Shown: piece after piece, positions 1 through 6,198 of the stretch
Numbering within the stretch: the first letter of the stretch is position 1
Layout: every line of letters starts with the position of its first letter
NCBI GenBank assembly: GCA_029062075.1
Contig: JAIDQW010000450.1
Coordinates: forward strand, 1 to 6,198
Direction of reading: 5' to 3'
DNA: 6,198 nt
Source: Paramuribaculum sp.
Lineage (GTDB): Bacteria; Bacteroidota; Bacteroidia; Bacteroidales; Muribaculaceae
Program-made: the position numbers and the translations under genes
Notes under the pieces: generated by a model
The model's input: only the letters and a program-made list of their open reading frames with translations
What the model was told of the DNA's origin: nothing
Databases searched by the model: none

Positions 1-116
1 GCATTGTCACCGAGGTAAATATATGAATATTCCGGCATAAGATTGCGTATTTCCTTGAGGATGGTGAGTCCTCCGTATCCGGAATCAAATACTCCAATGG
101 GGCCTTTGAGTTTCAT
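1..116 (-). CDS. murI: Glutamate racemase MurI, N-terminal 38 codons (3' end outside window)
   Basis: Glutamate racemase interconverts L- and D-glutamate in the cytoplasm and supplies the D-glutamate of the peptidoglycan stem peptide. I translated this fragment by hand: it begins [20 protein letters not shown] and ends near YIYLGDN at the window edge. The family's N-terminal signature is clear: a first beta strand (IGVF) followed by D11-S12-G13-Y-G-G-L-T, whose Asp helps bind and activate the substrate, and then the YLGD motif that normally continues as NxRxPYG. The two catalytic cysteines lie outside the window. The ATG at 116 is the only sensible start, because the codons just upstream run through the terminator and offer no ATG, GTG or TTG. 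It is the last gene seen in the envelope cluster, as in other Bacteroidales, but a terminator hairpin ends only 11 bases before its start. Confidence 0.93.
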   Translation of the reverse strand, partial: MKLKGPIGVFDSGYGGLTILKEIRNLMPEYSYIYLGDN

Positions 117-127
117 GACAGGAATTG

Positions 128-166
128 AAAAAACAGGGCGGCCTCAACCGTTAGCCGAGACCGCCC
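128..166 (-). terminator. Rho-independent terminator after the second ompH
   Basis: Read on the minus strand, a 10-bp stem (arms at 166-157 and 145-136, GGGCGGTCTC with GAGGCCGCCC) encloses an 11-base loop. It is followed by TG and then six T (133-128). In minus-strand RNA the seventh pair is a U-G wobble, so all ten pairs form. In plus-strand RNA the same position would be a C-A mismatch, and no U-tract follows. The structure is therefore directional and terminates leftward transcription. It sits 29 bases after the ompH stop codon and 11 bases before the murI ATG. It should end most ompH transcripts, with murI depending on read-through. Confidence 0.85.
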
Positions 167-195
167 AATAGGTTTCTATCTCAAATGGGATTAAA

Positions 196-693
196 TTACT
201 TCACTCCGAGTTTTGCCTTAACAGCATCGGTAACGTCAATAACATCGCTACCGGTGTAAACGGGCACCATGTCCTCAAAGATAAAGGTGAAGCTACCTTC
301 TTTGCCGACAGCCATGATAGCATCATGCACTTTCTGCTGAATGGGAGCGAAAAGCTGTTCCTGCTGACGCTGAAGGTCGCGCTCAGCCATAGATCGGAAT
401 TCGTTCATCTTGTTATTGAGATCCTGCAGGTCTTTCATTCTGCGATCTTTAACGGTAGCGGGGGTATCATCGGTGAGAGCCTGAAATTCACCCACTTTCT
501 TATTCATTTCTTCTTCAAAATTCTTGAATTCTTCCTGATATTTGTTGGAAGCTGTTTCAAGCTGAGATGCTGCTTCTTTTGTTTCGGGAAGAGCCTCGAT
601 GATGGGCTGTGTCTTAATAATACCGAACTTACCCTGTGCGAAAGTCAGAGCGGGAAGTGCAATTAAAATTGCTGCGATAAATTTTTTAAGCAT
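196..693 (-). CDS. ompH: OmpH/Skp family periplasmic chaperone, second copy
   Basis: This 165-residue protein belongs to the OmpH/Skp family. These proteins are trimeric, jellyfish-shaped periplasmic holdases that keep unfolded outer-membrane proteins soluble on their way to the BAM complex. A signal peptide (residues 1-19, MLKK then a hydrophobic core, ending TFA|QG) is followed by a short beta strand (KFGIIKTQPIIEALPE). Next comes a long, highly charged helical coiled-coil region at about 36-110, rich in Glu, Lys, Gln and Asn. The C-terminal part (FAPIQQKVHDAI, then FTFIFED) is the family's closing beta segment. Length and layout match the family. The ATG at 693 is preceded by an A-rich leader, as is usual for Bacteroidota. 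It lies 54 bases after the first copy, from which it has diverged strongly, although both end in a D-V-(S/T)-x-x-V-x-A-K-L-G-like tail. The function is inferred from the family; client proteins cannot be read from sequence. Confidence 0.93.
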   Translation of the reverse strand: MLKKFIAAILIALPALTFAQGKFGIIKTQPIIEALPETKEAASQLETASNKYQEEFKNFEEEMNKKVGEFQALTDDTPATVKDRRMKDLQDLNNKMNEFRSMAERDLQRQQEQLFAPIQQKVHDAIMAVGKEGSFTFIFEDMVPVYTGSDVIDVTDAVKAKLGVK

Positions 694-733
694 TTTTTAT
701 GTAATTATCGTGATTAATCTGAAGTTTACCGTG

Positions 734-765
734 CAAATATACGTTTATTATTTTGAATATCCTAA
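734..765 (-). promoter_or_regulatory. Candidate Bacteroidota-type promoter for the second ompH
   Basis: On the minus strand, TATATTTG at 741-734 is an exact match to the Bacteroides sigma-ABfr -7 element TAnnTTTG. It lies in the gap between the two ompH genes. Twenty bases upstream, TTAG (765-762) matches three of four bases of the -33 element TTTG; this half lies inside the end of the first ompH. The -7 half is convincing by position, but the -33 half is weak. The -7 motif also occurs by chance inside both ompH coding regions, so this remains a candidate only. Confidence 0.35.
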
Positions 766-1263
766 TTTAGCAAGTACCTCGGTACTTACATCAATTCTTG
801 GAGAAGCAAAAATAATCTCAGTTGCAGAGGCTCTGTCAAAGATACATTGGAATCCCCTCTCCTCGGCTACTGCTTTAACGGCATTATAAACATCGTCCTG
901 AATGGGCTGCATAAGCTTAGAGCGCATAACATACAGCTCTCCCTCCGGACCGAAGTATTTATTTTTAAGCTCCATAGCTTCTTTTTCCTTGGCGGTGATA
1001 GCAGTCTCCTGCTTTTTCTTCTGTTCATCGGAAAGAAAAACCATGTTGCTCTGATAATCCTTGTACATTGTTTCAGCCTGCTTGGCAACCGCTTCAACCT
1101 CCTTCTGCCATTTCTGAGAAAGCTGATTGAGCTGATCGTTTGCAACTTCATAAGTTGGAATATTTGAAAGGATATATTCCATATCCACCAGTGCGAATTT
1201 CTGTGCATTTGCCGCAAATATTCCGGCAAAAGCCGCAATCAAGGATATAACTATCTTTTTCAT
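748..1263 (-). CDS. ompH: OmpH/Skp family periplasmic chaperone, first copy
   Basis: This 171-residue OmpH/Skp-family protein is a predicted periplasmic holdase for unfolded outer-membrane beta-barrels, which it would deliver to BamA, encoded just upstream. The signal peptide spans residues 1-20 (MKKIVISLIAAF, ending ANA|QK). The first beta strand then carries the family pattern FALVDMEYIL, a long charged coiled coil runs from about 40 to 105, and a C-terminal strand segment (GFQCIFDRAS) carries the only cysteine of the mature protein, C140. I chose the ATG at 1263: the reading frame also allows a TTG at 1272, but starting at MKK gives a textbook signal peptide. The 85-base gap after bamA is A/T-rich and holds no clear terminator or full consensus promoter, so co-transcription with bamA is likely. 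The protein differs markedly from the second copy, so the duplication is old. Confidence 0.93.
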   Translation of the reverse strand: MKKIVISLIAAFAGIFAANAQKFALVDMEYILSNIPTYEVANDQLNQLSQKWQKEVEAVAKQAETMYKDYQSNMVFLSDEQKKKQETAITAKEKEAMELKNKYFGPEGELYVMRSKLMQPIQDDVYNAVKAVAEERGFQCIFDRASATEIIFASPRIDVSTEVLAKLGYSK

Positions 1264-1348
1264 ACAAGTCAAATTATTAGTATTGATGTGATTTAATAAA
1301 TAGACAAATAATTATGGTGCCGGTTTATTTTCTCACACTTAAAAAACG

Positions 1349-3964
1349 TTAGAATTCCTGACCGAGTATGAAGTGGAAGTGGCTACCTCCACGAGTTCCA
1401 TACACTTTGTCGAATCCATAGCCCCAGTCAATACCCATCAGACCGACCATAGGCAGGAATATACGAACACCGAAACCACCGCTACGTTTAAGGTCAAACG
1501 GAGAGAAACGGCTTACAGAAGTCCAGGCGTTACCGCCTTCAAGGAATGCAAGACCATAGATAGTGGTTGATGGCTGAAGCATGAAGGGGAAGTGAAGCTC
1601 AACACCGAGCCGAGCGTAAGCATAGCCTTCTCTACCCCAAGGTGTGAGTGAACCGTTGTCATAACCTCTGAGCGCTACTGTTTCAGTGGCATAGGTGTAG
1701 GAACCGCTCATACCGTCACCACCCATATAGTAAGTTTCAAAGGGTGATTTGAGATATTTGTTGTAGCTGCCAAGCAATCCGAAGTCAGCGCGGGTCATGA
1801 GTACAAATGTCCATTTACCGTTCGGGTCATTGAGCGGAGTGTATGTACGGCTCTGGAATTTGAGCTTCCAGTACTCAATCCATCTGTAAAGTTGCTTTTT
1901 TGCTTCGGGTGTATTTTCCTCAGCAAGTTTCGCCCAGTTTTTCTTTCCGAACAGCGATGCAGGCGGAGTGAGATGGATACCAAGGGCGAATGTAGAACCA
2001 CGGCGTGTATATAAGGGGTTGTCAATATTGTTTCTTGCGAGTGTGAGTCCAAGCACAATAGAGTTTGACGTACCGTTGTTCATATAATATAGGTATTCCC
2101 AGTTCTTGAGGTTGTACCAGTTATAGGACAATTCAGTGGTGAAAGTAAAGAAGTCGTCCGGCCATTTAAGACGTTTACCGAATCCAACAGTAACGCCAGC
2201 CATCTGAAGGAGTTTATTGGGGTCGTAAGCATCCTCATAGCTGTTACCGTAGTAATCATTGTAACCATAACCGTAACCATAACCGTAACCTGATCCCCAG
2301 CCGGAATTCATCCATGTGTTATTGTAATAAGATGAGTTTACGCCTGTCTGACGGCTATAGTAAGCAGACACTGAGAGCGAATTTGGGCGCTTGCCTCCAA
2401 ACCAGGGGTCAAGGAATGAAACACTGTAAGCCTGATAGTATCTGGCATTTGTCTGAGCAGAGAGAGTGAATGTCTGACCTTCGCCCTGAGGAATCACACC
2501 TTTATATGAGCTCGGGTGGAAGAGATTCTTAATTGAGAAGTTCGAGAACTTCAATGACACTTTACCAATCACACCGGTCTGTCCCCAACCGAGTGAGAAT
2601 TCAATCTGGTCGTTTGCTTTTGATTCGAGAGGCAGAACGATATCGACGGTACCGTTTTCAGCATCCGGACGCACATCCGGATTCAAATTCTCCGGGTTGA
2701 AGTGACCGGTATTGGCGATTTCGCGCAGCGAACGCACAAGGTCATCTTTTCTGAAGAGTTCACCCGGGCGGATATAAAGTTCGCGGCGGATAACCTTTTC
2801 ATAGAGACGGTCATTACCCTGAATAATGACATTGTTGATACGAGCCTGCGGACCTTCCTCCATTCTGAGTTCAAGATCAATAGAATCGCCCTGCACATTC
2901 TTTTCGATAGGCACGAGGTTGTAGAACAGGTAACCGTTGTTCAGATACAGGTTAGCTACAGCATCATCGTCTGTAGATGTTCTCTTTTCAAGAAGTTTCT
3001 GGTTATATACATCTCCGGGCTTGATTTCGAGAACTCTGTTAAGGAAGTTTGTATCATAGATTGTGTTACCGACCCACGAAATGTCGTTGATGTAATATTT
3101 CTTACCTTCCTCAAGGGTGATATACACATCAACACTTTTTTCGTTATACGGTACTACACTATCGCTCAGAATCTTGGCATCGCGATAACCGAGTTCGTTG
3201 TACTTTTCAATTATTCTTTTCAGGTCATCCTCATAATCATTTTCGACAAATTTCTTCTGTCGGAAAAGATTCATGATATCACCGTTTTCGTTAGTCTTCT
3301 TGATAGTGCGTTTGATTTTTTTGTCGCTGAGCACATCATTACCATCAATATAAATTTTGTGCACCTTCACTTTATCGTGCTTGTCAATATTGATGTCAAC
3401 AATCATTTTATTGGGCTCAGAAAGATCCTCGTGCAGTGCAATCACAACGTCTGCATTGCCGAATCCCTTTTCCTTGAAATAGTTCTTGATGATAAGCTGG
3501 GCACGGTTAACGATGTTCTGAGTAATCTGGTTGCCCACGAAGAGCTGGAGTTTTTCCTGAAGGTCTTCTTTCTCACCTTTTTTCACTCCATTATAGTTGA
3601 TAGCAGAAATCTGAGGCTGTTCTCTGAGCGAGATTGTGAGCCAAGCCTTATCTCCAGCAATCTTATCCACACTCACCTGCACCTTGCTGAAGAGCCCCTG
3701 ACGCCACAGACGCTTAGAAGCCGCAGTGATTTCATCGCCGGGAATTTCGATTCTCTCACCAACTTTCAGCCCAGAATAGCCTATCACAACAAAATCCTCA
3801 TAGTTGTCGGCTCCATTAACTTCAATTCCGGCAATTTCGTATGTCGGCGGCATACCGGAATAGATAATCGGTGGCGTGTAAATGGTGTCAACGGGTGTTT
3901 GTGCGTATGCGGTAGCGCACAAAGTGAAGATTGCAGCGATAATGACAGCTATTCTAAAACGCAT
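1349..3964 (-). CDS. bamA: Outer-membrane protein assembly factor BamA
   Basis: BamA is the central insertase of the beta-barrel assembly machinery in the outer membrane. The protein has 871 residues counted from the ATG at 3964. A signal peptide (1-21, MRFRIAVIIAAIF, ending AYA|QT) is followed by about five POTRA domains in the periplasm: roughly 42-117, 118-197, 200-287, 290-371 and 373-448. Typical openings are YEIAGIEVNGA, VHKIYIDGND and INNVIIQGNDRLYEKVIRREL. The 16-strand barrel takes up the rest, with the loop-6 motif LRGY (R766, G767, Y768; the family's VRGF) and a C-terminal beta-signal ending in Phe (FHFILGQEF). A Gly-Tyr tract at 559-568 sits in a probable surface loop. A GTG at 3988 overlaps the uppS TGA (GTGA) and would add eight residues. 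I prefer the ATG because it gives a compact signal peptide and an A/T-rich leader. The C16 context (FTLC) is not a proper lipobox. Confidence 0.96.
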   Translation of the reverse strand: MRFRIAVIIAAIFTLCATAYAQTPVDTIYTPPIIYSGMPPTYEIAGIEVNGADNYEDFVVIGYSGLKVGERIEIPGDEITAASKRLWRQGLFSKVQVSVDKIAGDKAWLTISLREQPQISAINYNGVKKGEKEDLQEKLQLFVGNQITQNIVNRAQLIIKNYFKEKGFGNADVVIALHEDLSEPNKMIVDINIDKHDKVKVHKIYIDGNDVLSDKKIKRTIKKTNENGDIMNLFRQKKFVENDYEDDLKRIIEKYNELGYRDAKILSDSVVPYNEKSVDVYITLEEGKKYYINDISWVGNTIYDTNFLNRVLEIKPGDVYNQKLLEKRTSTDDDAVANLYLNNGYLFYNLVPIEKNVQGDSIDLELRMEEGPQARINNVIIQGNDRLYEKVIRRELYIRPGELFRKDDLVRSLREIANTGHFNPENLNPDVRPDAENGTVDIVLPLESKANDQIEFSLGWGQTGVIGKVSLKFSNFSIKNLFHPSSYKGVIPQGEGQTFTLSAQTNARYYQAYSVSFLDPWFGGKRPNSLSVSAYYSRQTGVNSSYYNNTWMNSGWGSGYGYGYGYGYNDYYGNSYEDAYDPNKLLQMAGVTVGFGKRLKWPDDFFTFTTELSYNWYNLKNWEYLYYMNNGTSNSIVLGLTLARNNIDNPLYTRRGSTFALGIHLTPPASLFGKKNWAKLAEENTPEAKKQLYRWIEYWKLKFQSRTYTPLNDPNGKWTFVLMTRADFGLLGSYNKYLKSPFETYYMGGDGMSGSYTYATETVALRGYDNGSLTPWGREGYAYARLGVELHFPFMLQPSTTIYGLAFLEGGNAWTSVSRFSPFDLKRSGGFGVRIFLPMVGLMGIDWGYGFDKVYGTRGGSHFHFILGQEF
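2261..2290 (-). repeat. Hexamer tandem repeat in bamA coding for five Gly-Tyr units
   Basis: Five perfect-frame hexamers alternate GGTTAC and GGTTAT on the minus strand (2.5 copies of a 12-base unit). They encode (Gly-Tyr)5 at BamA residues 559-568. The tract is flanked by further Gly/Tyr/Ser/Asn-rich sequence (GWGSG before, NDYYGNSYED after). Because the unit is a multiple of three, gain or loss of copies would keep the frame. Confidence 0.9.
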
Positions 3965-3984
3965 GATATTTGATGATGTAGTGT

Positions 3985-4731
3985 TCACTTGGTTAATTGT
4001 TCGGAGGTCAGACCAAAGCGGCGCTCTCTTAACTGATACTCAATGATGGCGCGGAAGAAATCGTCCTTGCTGAAGTCTGGCCAGTATGTATTGGTGATAT
4101 ATATCTCTGAGTAAGCGATTTGCCAGAGGAGGAAATTGCTGACACGATTATCTCCACCGGTGCGGATGAGTAAATCAGGATCCGGGATGCCCGCAGTTGT
4201 AAGGTATCGGTCAACAGTATCCGATGTGATTTGCTCCGGAGTAATCTTTCCACTCACTGCATCGGCAGCTATAGCTTTCACCGCCTCGGTAATTTCCCAT
4301 CGCGCGGAGTAGCTGAGAGCGAGGTTGAGCGTTAGCCCGGTGCAATGTGCGGTGTCCTTCATGCAGCGTCTCAGCCTTTCGAGCGCCTCATGTGGCATAC
4401 GGTCAAAGTCGCCAATCATGGAAAGGCGAACATTGTTTTTAATCAAGTCGGGGGTTTCCCTCTCGATAGCAATGACAATCAGGTGCATCAGCGCATCAAC
4501 CTCAGCCTTCGGGCGATTCCAGTTTTCGGTAGAAAACGCATAAAGCGTCAAAAACTTCACCCCAGCCTCGGAAGCCGCCTCGGTTATACGTCTGACAGTG
4601 TTCACTCCTTCCACATGGCCCTGCGAGCGATCAAGTGAGCGCATCTTCGCCCACCTGCCGTTTCCGTCCATGATAATAGCAACATGAGCCGGCACATTCC
4701 GAGGGTCTATTTTTTCAAGAAGTGATGTCAT
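3985..4731 (-). CDS. uppS: Isoprenyl transferase (undecaprenyl diphosphate synthase, cis-prenyltransferase)
   Basis: This cytoplasmic, membrane-associated enzyme adds eight isopentenyl units in cis to farnesyl diphosphate. The product is the C55 undecaprenyl diphosphate carrier used for peptidoglycan and surface polysaccharides. The 248-residue length is normal. Family motifs in order are [14 protein letters not shown] with catalytic D22; GHVEG with H39; [14 protein letters not shown] at 62-74; and [19 protein letters not shown] with R190, R196 and S198, followed by E209 in AYSEIY. By recall of the E. coli enzyme, these correspond to D26, H43, R194, R200 and E213, a constant offset of four, so the active site is intact. 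The C-terminal RERRFG motif is present. The start at 4731 lies nine bases after the DUF6089 stop, and the stop (TGA, 3987-3985) is close to or overlaps the bamA start, which indicates co-transcription and probably coupled translation. Confidence 0.97.
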   Translation of the reverse strand: MTSLLEKIDPRNVPAHVAIIMDGNGRWAKMRSLDRSQGHVEGVNTVRRITEAASEAGVKFLTLYAFSTENWNRPKAEVDALMHLIVIAIERETPDLIKNNVRLSMIGDFDRMPHEALERLRRCMKDTAHCTGLTLNLALSYSARWEITEAVKAIAADAVSGKITPEQITSDTVDRYLTTAGIPDPDLLIRTGGDNRVSNFLLWQIAYSEIYITNTYWPDFSKDDFFRAIIEYQLRERRFGLTSEQLTK

Positions 4732-4740
4732 ATATATTTA

Positions 4741-5424
4741 TCAGTCCTTACGATTACACACCTCGCACCGCTCTCCAAACTCGTATGTCAGGCTAACCGT
4801 GATAGTGCTCAACCAGTCTGTATTCTTTATAAATGAACTTTTTATCTGGTATAAATCGTTCAAATCCTTGCTATCAATCTTATCGCTGAATGTTTTAGTA
4901 AAGACCCATTCCGCTCCAAGATTAAATCTTTCACTCAATTTATATTTCACGCCGACTCCTAAAGGCAATGCGAATGCCGCCGTACGGTTGCCCTTGCTTC
5001 CGCCGACAACCAAACCTGCTCCGATTGCGGCATAAGGGGTGCATCTGCGCAGTCTTTTATATGTCTCGCCTATTCCGTATGGGAAGAAGTTAAACTCTCC
5101 CCTCACCCCGAAATCAAACACAGACGTATTGAATTTGTATTGAGCATTGTCAGGCAACACATTGTCCATATCAGAGGTATTGCCCGAGATAGTCTGTATT
5201 CCCGTCTGAGCCCTTAGTGAAAGGCGGGTATTGAAATTATATCTTCCTAACACTGACACAGCTGCACCGGGATGCCTGAAGGGGAATCCACTATTAGCAT
5301 CACCTATATATCCGCTCATACCGGCAGCTACTCCGATGTCCCATTTGTATTTCGCCTCCTGAGCGCTTGTGGATATCAGAGAAACAGCAGCAGCCATAAT
5401 GATGAGCAGGTTTCGGAGTGTCAC
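4741..5424 (-). CDS. DUF6089 family exported beta-rich protein
   Basis: I recognise this as the DUF6089 protein that usually precedes uppS and bamA in Bacteroidales; its function is unknown. Counted from a GTG at 5424 it has 227 residues. There is a signal peptide (1-21, MTLRNLLIIMAAAVSL, ending TSA|QE), then alternating beta-strand patterns with Gly turns typical of a small outer-membrane barrel (WDIGVAAGMSGYIGD, VFDFGVRGEFNFFPYG, YAAIGAGLVVGG, PLGVGVKYKL, ITVSLTYEFG). The C-terminal tail carries C220-x-x-C223, and C128 lies mid-protein. The frame also allows an ATG at 5475, but that would overlap the DUF6242 gene by 38 bases and put 17 extra residues before the signal peptide. The GTG leaves a 13-base gap, so I chose it. 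Its position suggests a role in envelope assembly, but nothing in the sequence proves this. Confidence 0.8.
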   Translation of the reverse strand: MTLRNLLIIMAAAVSLISTSAQEAKYKWDIGVAAGMSGYIGDANSGFPFRHPGAAVSVLGRYNFNTRLSLRAQTGIQTISGNTSDMDNVLPDNAQYKFNTSVFDFGVRGEFNFFPYGIGETYKRLRRCTPYAAIGAGLVVGGSKGNRTAAFALPLGVGVKYKLSERFNLGAEWVFTKTFSDKIDSKDLNDLYQIKSSFIKNTDWLSTITVSLTYEFGERCEVCNRKD

Positions 5425-5437
5425 GATTACGGTTAAT

Positions 5438-6198
5438 TTACTGGATTGGAATAAAGGCAAGGAAATTGATGACACCTCTATATATGCCGTTGTTGAATTT
5501 GCCTGAAGCGTAATTGCCTCCTACCAGATACAGGTATGGGCATTCCCAGGAGGTAATAGGCTTTATGGCACGGCTCTGTGTATCGGTTTCGGATGATACA
5601 TACATGGTACGATCCTCAACAAATACCTGTGCACCTGCGAGTTTAGGCACGGACGGAGACAGCTGAATATTCACATCGCCTTCGCGCCAGTGAACGCCAC
5701 GGTCAATAGACACATACACCTTGGAGTTCACAGAGCCATTCTTATTGCGTCCGCCGAAAGCATAGAGCATAGGGGTTGTTGTGGTTTTGAACAATGTTGA
5801 AGAAACAGAGTAATACTGACATACAGATACTCCTTCAAGAGCCGGAATAGGTTCAATGCTCAGTTTAGCCCATACGGAACCGTCATAACCCCAGGTAGCT
5901 CCGCTTAGATTACCTTCTGCATCTTTGCCTCCGGTGAATAAAGCCATTGCATTGATGCTCCATTCAGTATCATAGATAGCAAGTGAGCTTGTACCGCTTA
6001 TCGGGCAGCCGTTCTCAATCTCTGTCTCCACTGTTGCGGGATATGTTACATGGTAATATTTTCCTCCGTCATTCTTAACACCCAGAAGAGTTTTTCCGTA
6101 ACCACCGTAAATATGGCTCATTGACTCGCCTGTCTCATTCCATGTCTGACCGTCGGAAGATGTAAAAAGTTTATCGGTATCATCAAGAATAAATAACG
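5438..6198 (-). CDS. DUF6242 kelch/Asp-box beta-propeller protein, C-terminal part (5' end outside window)
   Basis: The reading frame stays open to the window edge: about 25 codons precede the first internal ATG at 6121, so the true start is outside and 252 C-terminal residues are seen. Repeated blade-like segments point to a beta-propeller. Kelch-type Gly-Gly turns occur in MALFTGGKDAEG, MLYAFGGRNKNG and YLYLVGGNYASG. Asp-box (BNR-like) motifs occur in SSDGQTW (near the visible start) and SIDRGVHW. The ending, WECPYLYLVGG then YRGVINFLAFIPIQ, is one I associate with the Bacteroidales DUF6242 family, whose members are usually predicted lipoproteins on the cell surface or in the periplasm; the expected N-terminal lipobox cannot be checked here. 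Function and ligand are unknown. It is the first gene seen in the run, 13 bases before the DUF6089 start. Confidence 0.72.
   Translation of the reverse strand, partial: LFILDDTDKLFTSSDGQTWNETGESMSHIYGGYGKTLLGVKNDGGKYYHVTYPATVETEIENGCPISGTSSLAIYDTEWSINAMALFTGGKDAEGNLSGATWGYDGSVWAKLSIEPIPALEGVSVCQYYSVSSTLFKTTTTPMLYAFGGRNKNGSVNSKVYVSIDRGVHWREGDVNIQLSPSVPKLAGAQVFVEDRTMYVSSETDTQSRAIKPITSWECPYLYLVGGNYASGKFNNGIYRGVINFLAFIPIQ

Noticed and set aside
276..283. TATCTTTG on the minus strand, matching the -7 promoter consensus and lying upstream of murI.
   Set aside because: It comes from Ile-Phe-Glu codons in the second ompH, and the same motif occurs in the matching Ile-Phe-Asp codons of the first ompH (837-844). 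No TTTG stands at the right distance, and a transcript from here would still cross the terminator.
867..1238. A minus-strand frame overlapping the first ompH in another phase.
   Set aside because: Its Arg/Leu/Ser-rich translation has no family features and the overlapping OmpH frame is unmistakable.
1264..1272. A TTG start that would add three residues to the first OmpH.
   Set aside because: The ATG at 1263 gives a normal MKK signal peptide; TTG starts are rare and no extra support is seen.
1264..1348. Possible promoter or terminator in the A/T-rich gap between bamA and the first ompH.
   Set aside because: TTTG words occur, but none is part of a proper TAnnTTTG with a correctly spaced -33 element, and no stable GC-rich hairpin is present.
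2702..3973. A 423-codon open frame on the plus strand, opposite the POTRA half of bamA.
   Set aside because: It is fully antisense to a clear BamA reading frame, its translation has no recognisable motif or domain, and it is rich in Ile, Val and Phe as expected from the complement of a biased coding strand. I regard it as a shadow.
5425..5475. An ATG start at 5475 for the DUF6089 gene.
   Set aside because: It overlaps the end of the DUF6242 gene by 38 bases and puts a non-hydrophobic 17-residue leader before the signal peptide; the GTG at 5424 fits better.
1..6198. Search for a new defence, mobile or RNA-based system.
   Set aside because: All sequence is explained by seven co-directional genes with short gaps. 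I saw no transposase, inverted-repeat ends, CRISPR-like spacing, tRNA or large structured RNA.

Overview
The window looks like ordinary chromosomal core DNA from a member of the Bacteroidota, most likely order Bacteroidales (gut type; a Muribaculaceae- or Bacteroides-like organism is my guess and is not proven). Three things support this. The genes have close Bacteroidales character (DUF6242, DUF6089, tandem OmpH). The order isoprenyl transferase, BamA, OmpH, OmpH, glutamate racemase is one I know from Bacteroidales genomes. All four signal-peptide proteins have a predicted Ala|Gln cleavage site, which is typical of this phylum. No Shine-Dalgarno-like sequence stands out before the starts; the leaders are A/T-rich, as is usual there.

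All seven genes lie on the minus strand, so transcription runs from position 6198 towards 1. In transcription order they are: a DUF6242 kelch/Asp-box propeller protein whose start lies outside the window (6198-5438); a DUF6089 exported beta-rich protein (5424-4741); uppS, undecaprenyl diphosphate synthase (4731-3985); bamA, the outer-membrane protein insertase (3964-1349); two tandem, diverged OmpH/Skp periplasmic chaperones (1263-748 and 693-196); a strong intrinsic terminator hairpin (166-128); and the first 38 codons of murI, glutamate racemase (116-1, continuing outside the window). The first four genes are packed with gaps of 9 to 20 bases. The bamA-ompH gap is 85 bases and the ompH-ompH gap is 54 bases. 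No gene-free stretch exceeds 300 bases.

The cluster is an envelope-biogenesis operon. UppS makes the lipid carrier for peptidoglycan and other surface glycans. MurI makes D-glutamate for peptidoglycan. BamA inserts beta-barrel proteins into the outer membrane, and the OmpH/Skp chaperones carry unfolded barrels across the periplasm to it. DUF6089 and DUF6242 have no established function, but their position links them to the envelope.

I found no mobile element, CRISPR array, RNA gene or defence system, and nothing I would call a new biological system. The points most worth a second look are: a terminator placed 11 bases before murI, together with a candidate promoter between the two ompH genes, which predicts a separate short ompH transcript; a hexamer repeat coding for a Gly-Tyr tract in BamA; start-site choices that shift three genes; and the conserved-looking C-terminal Cys pair of the DUF6089 protein.
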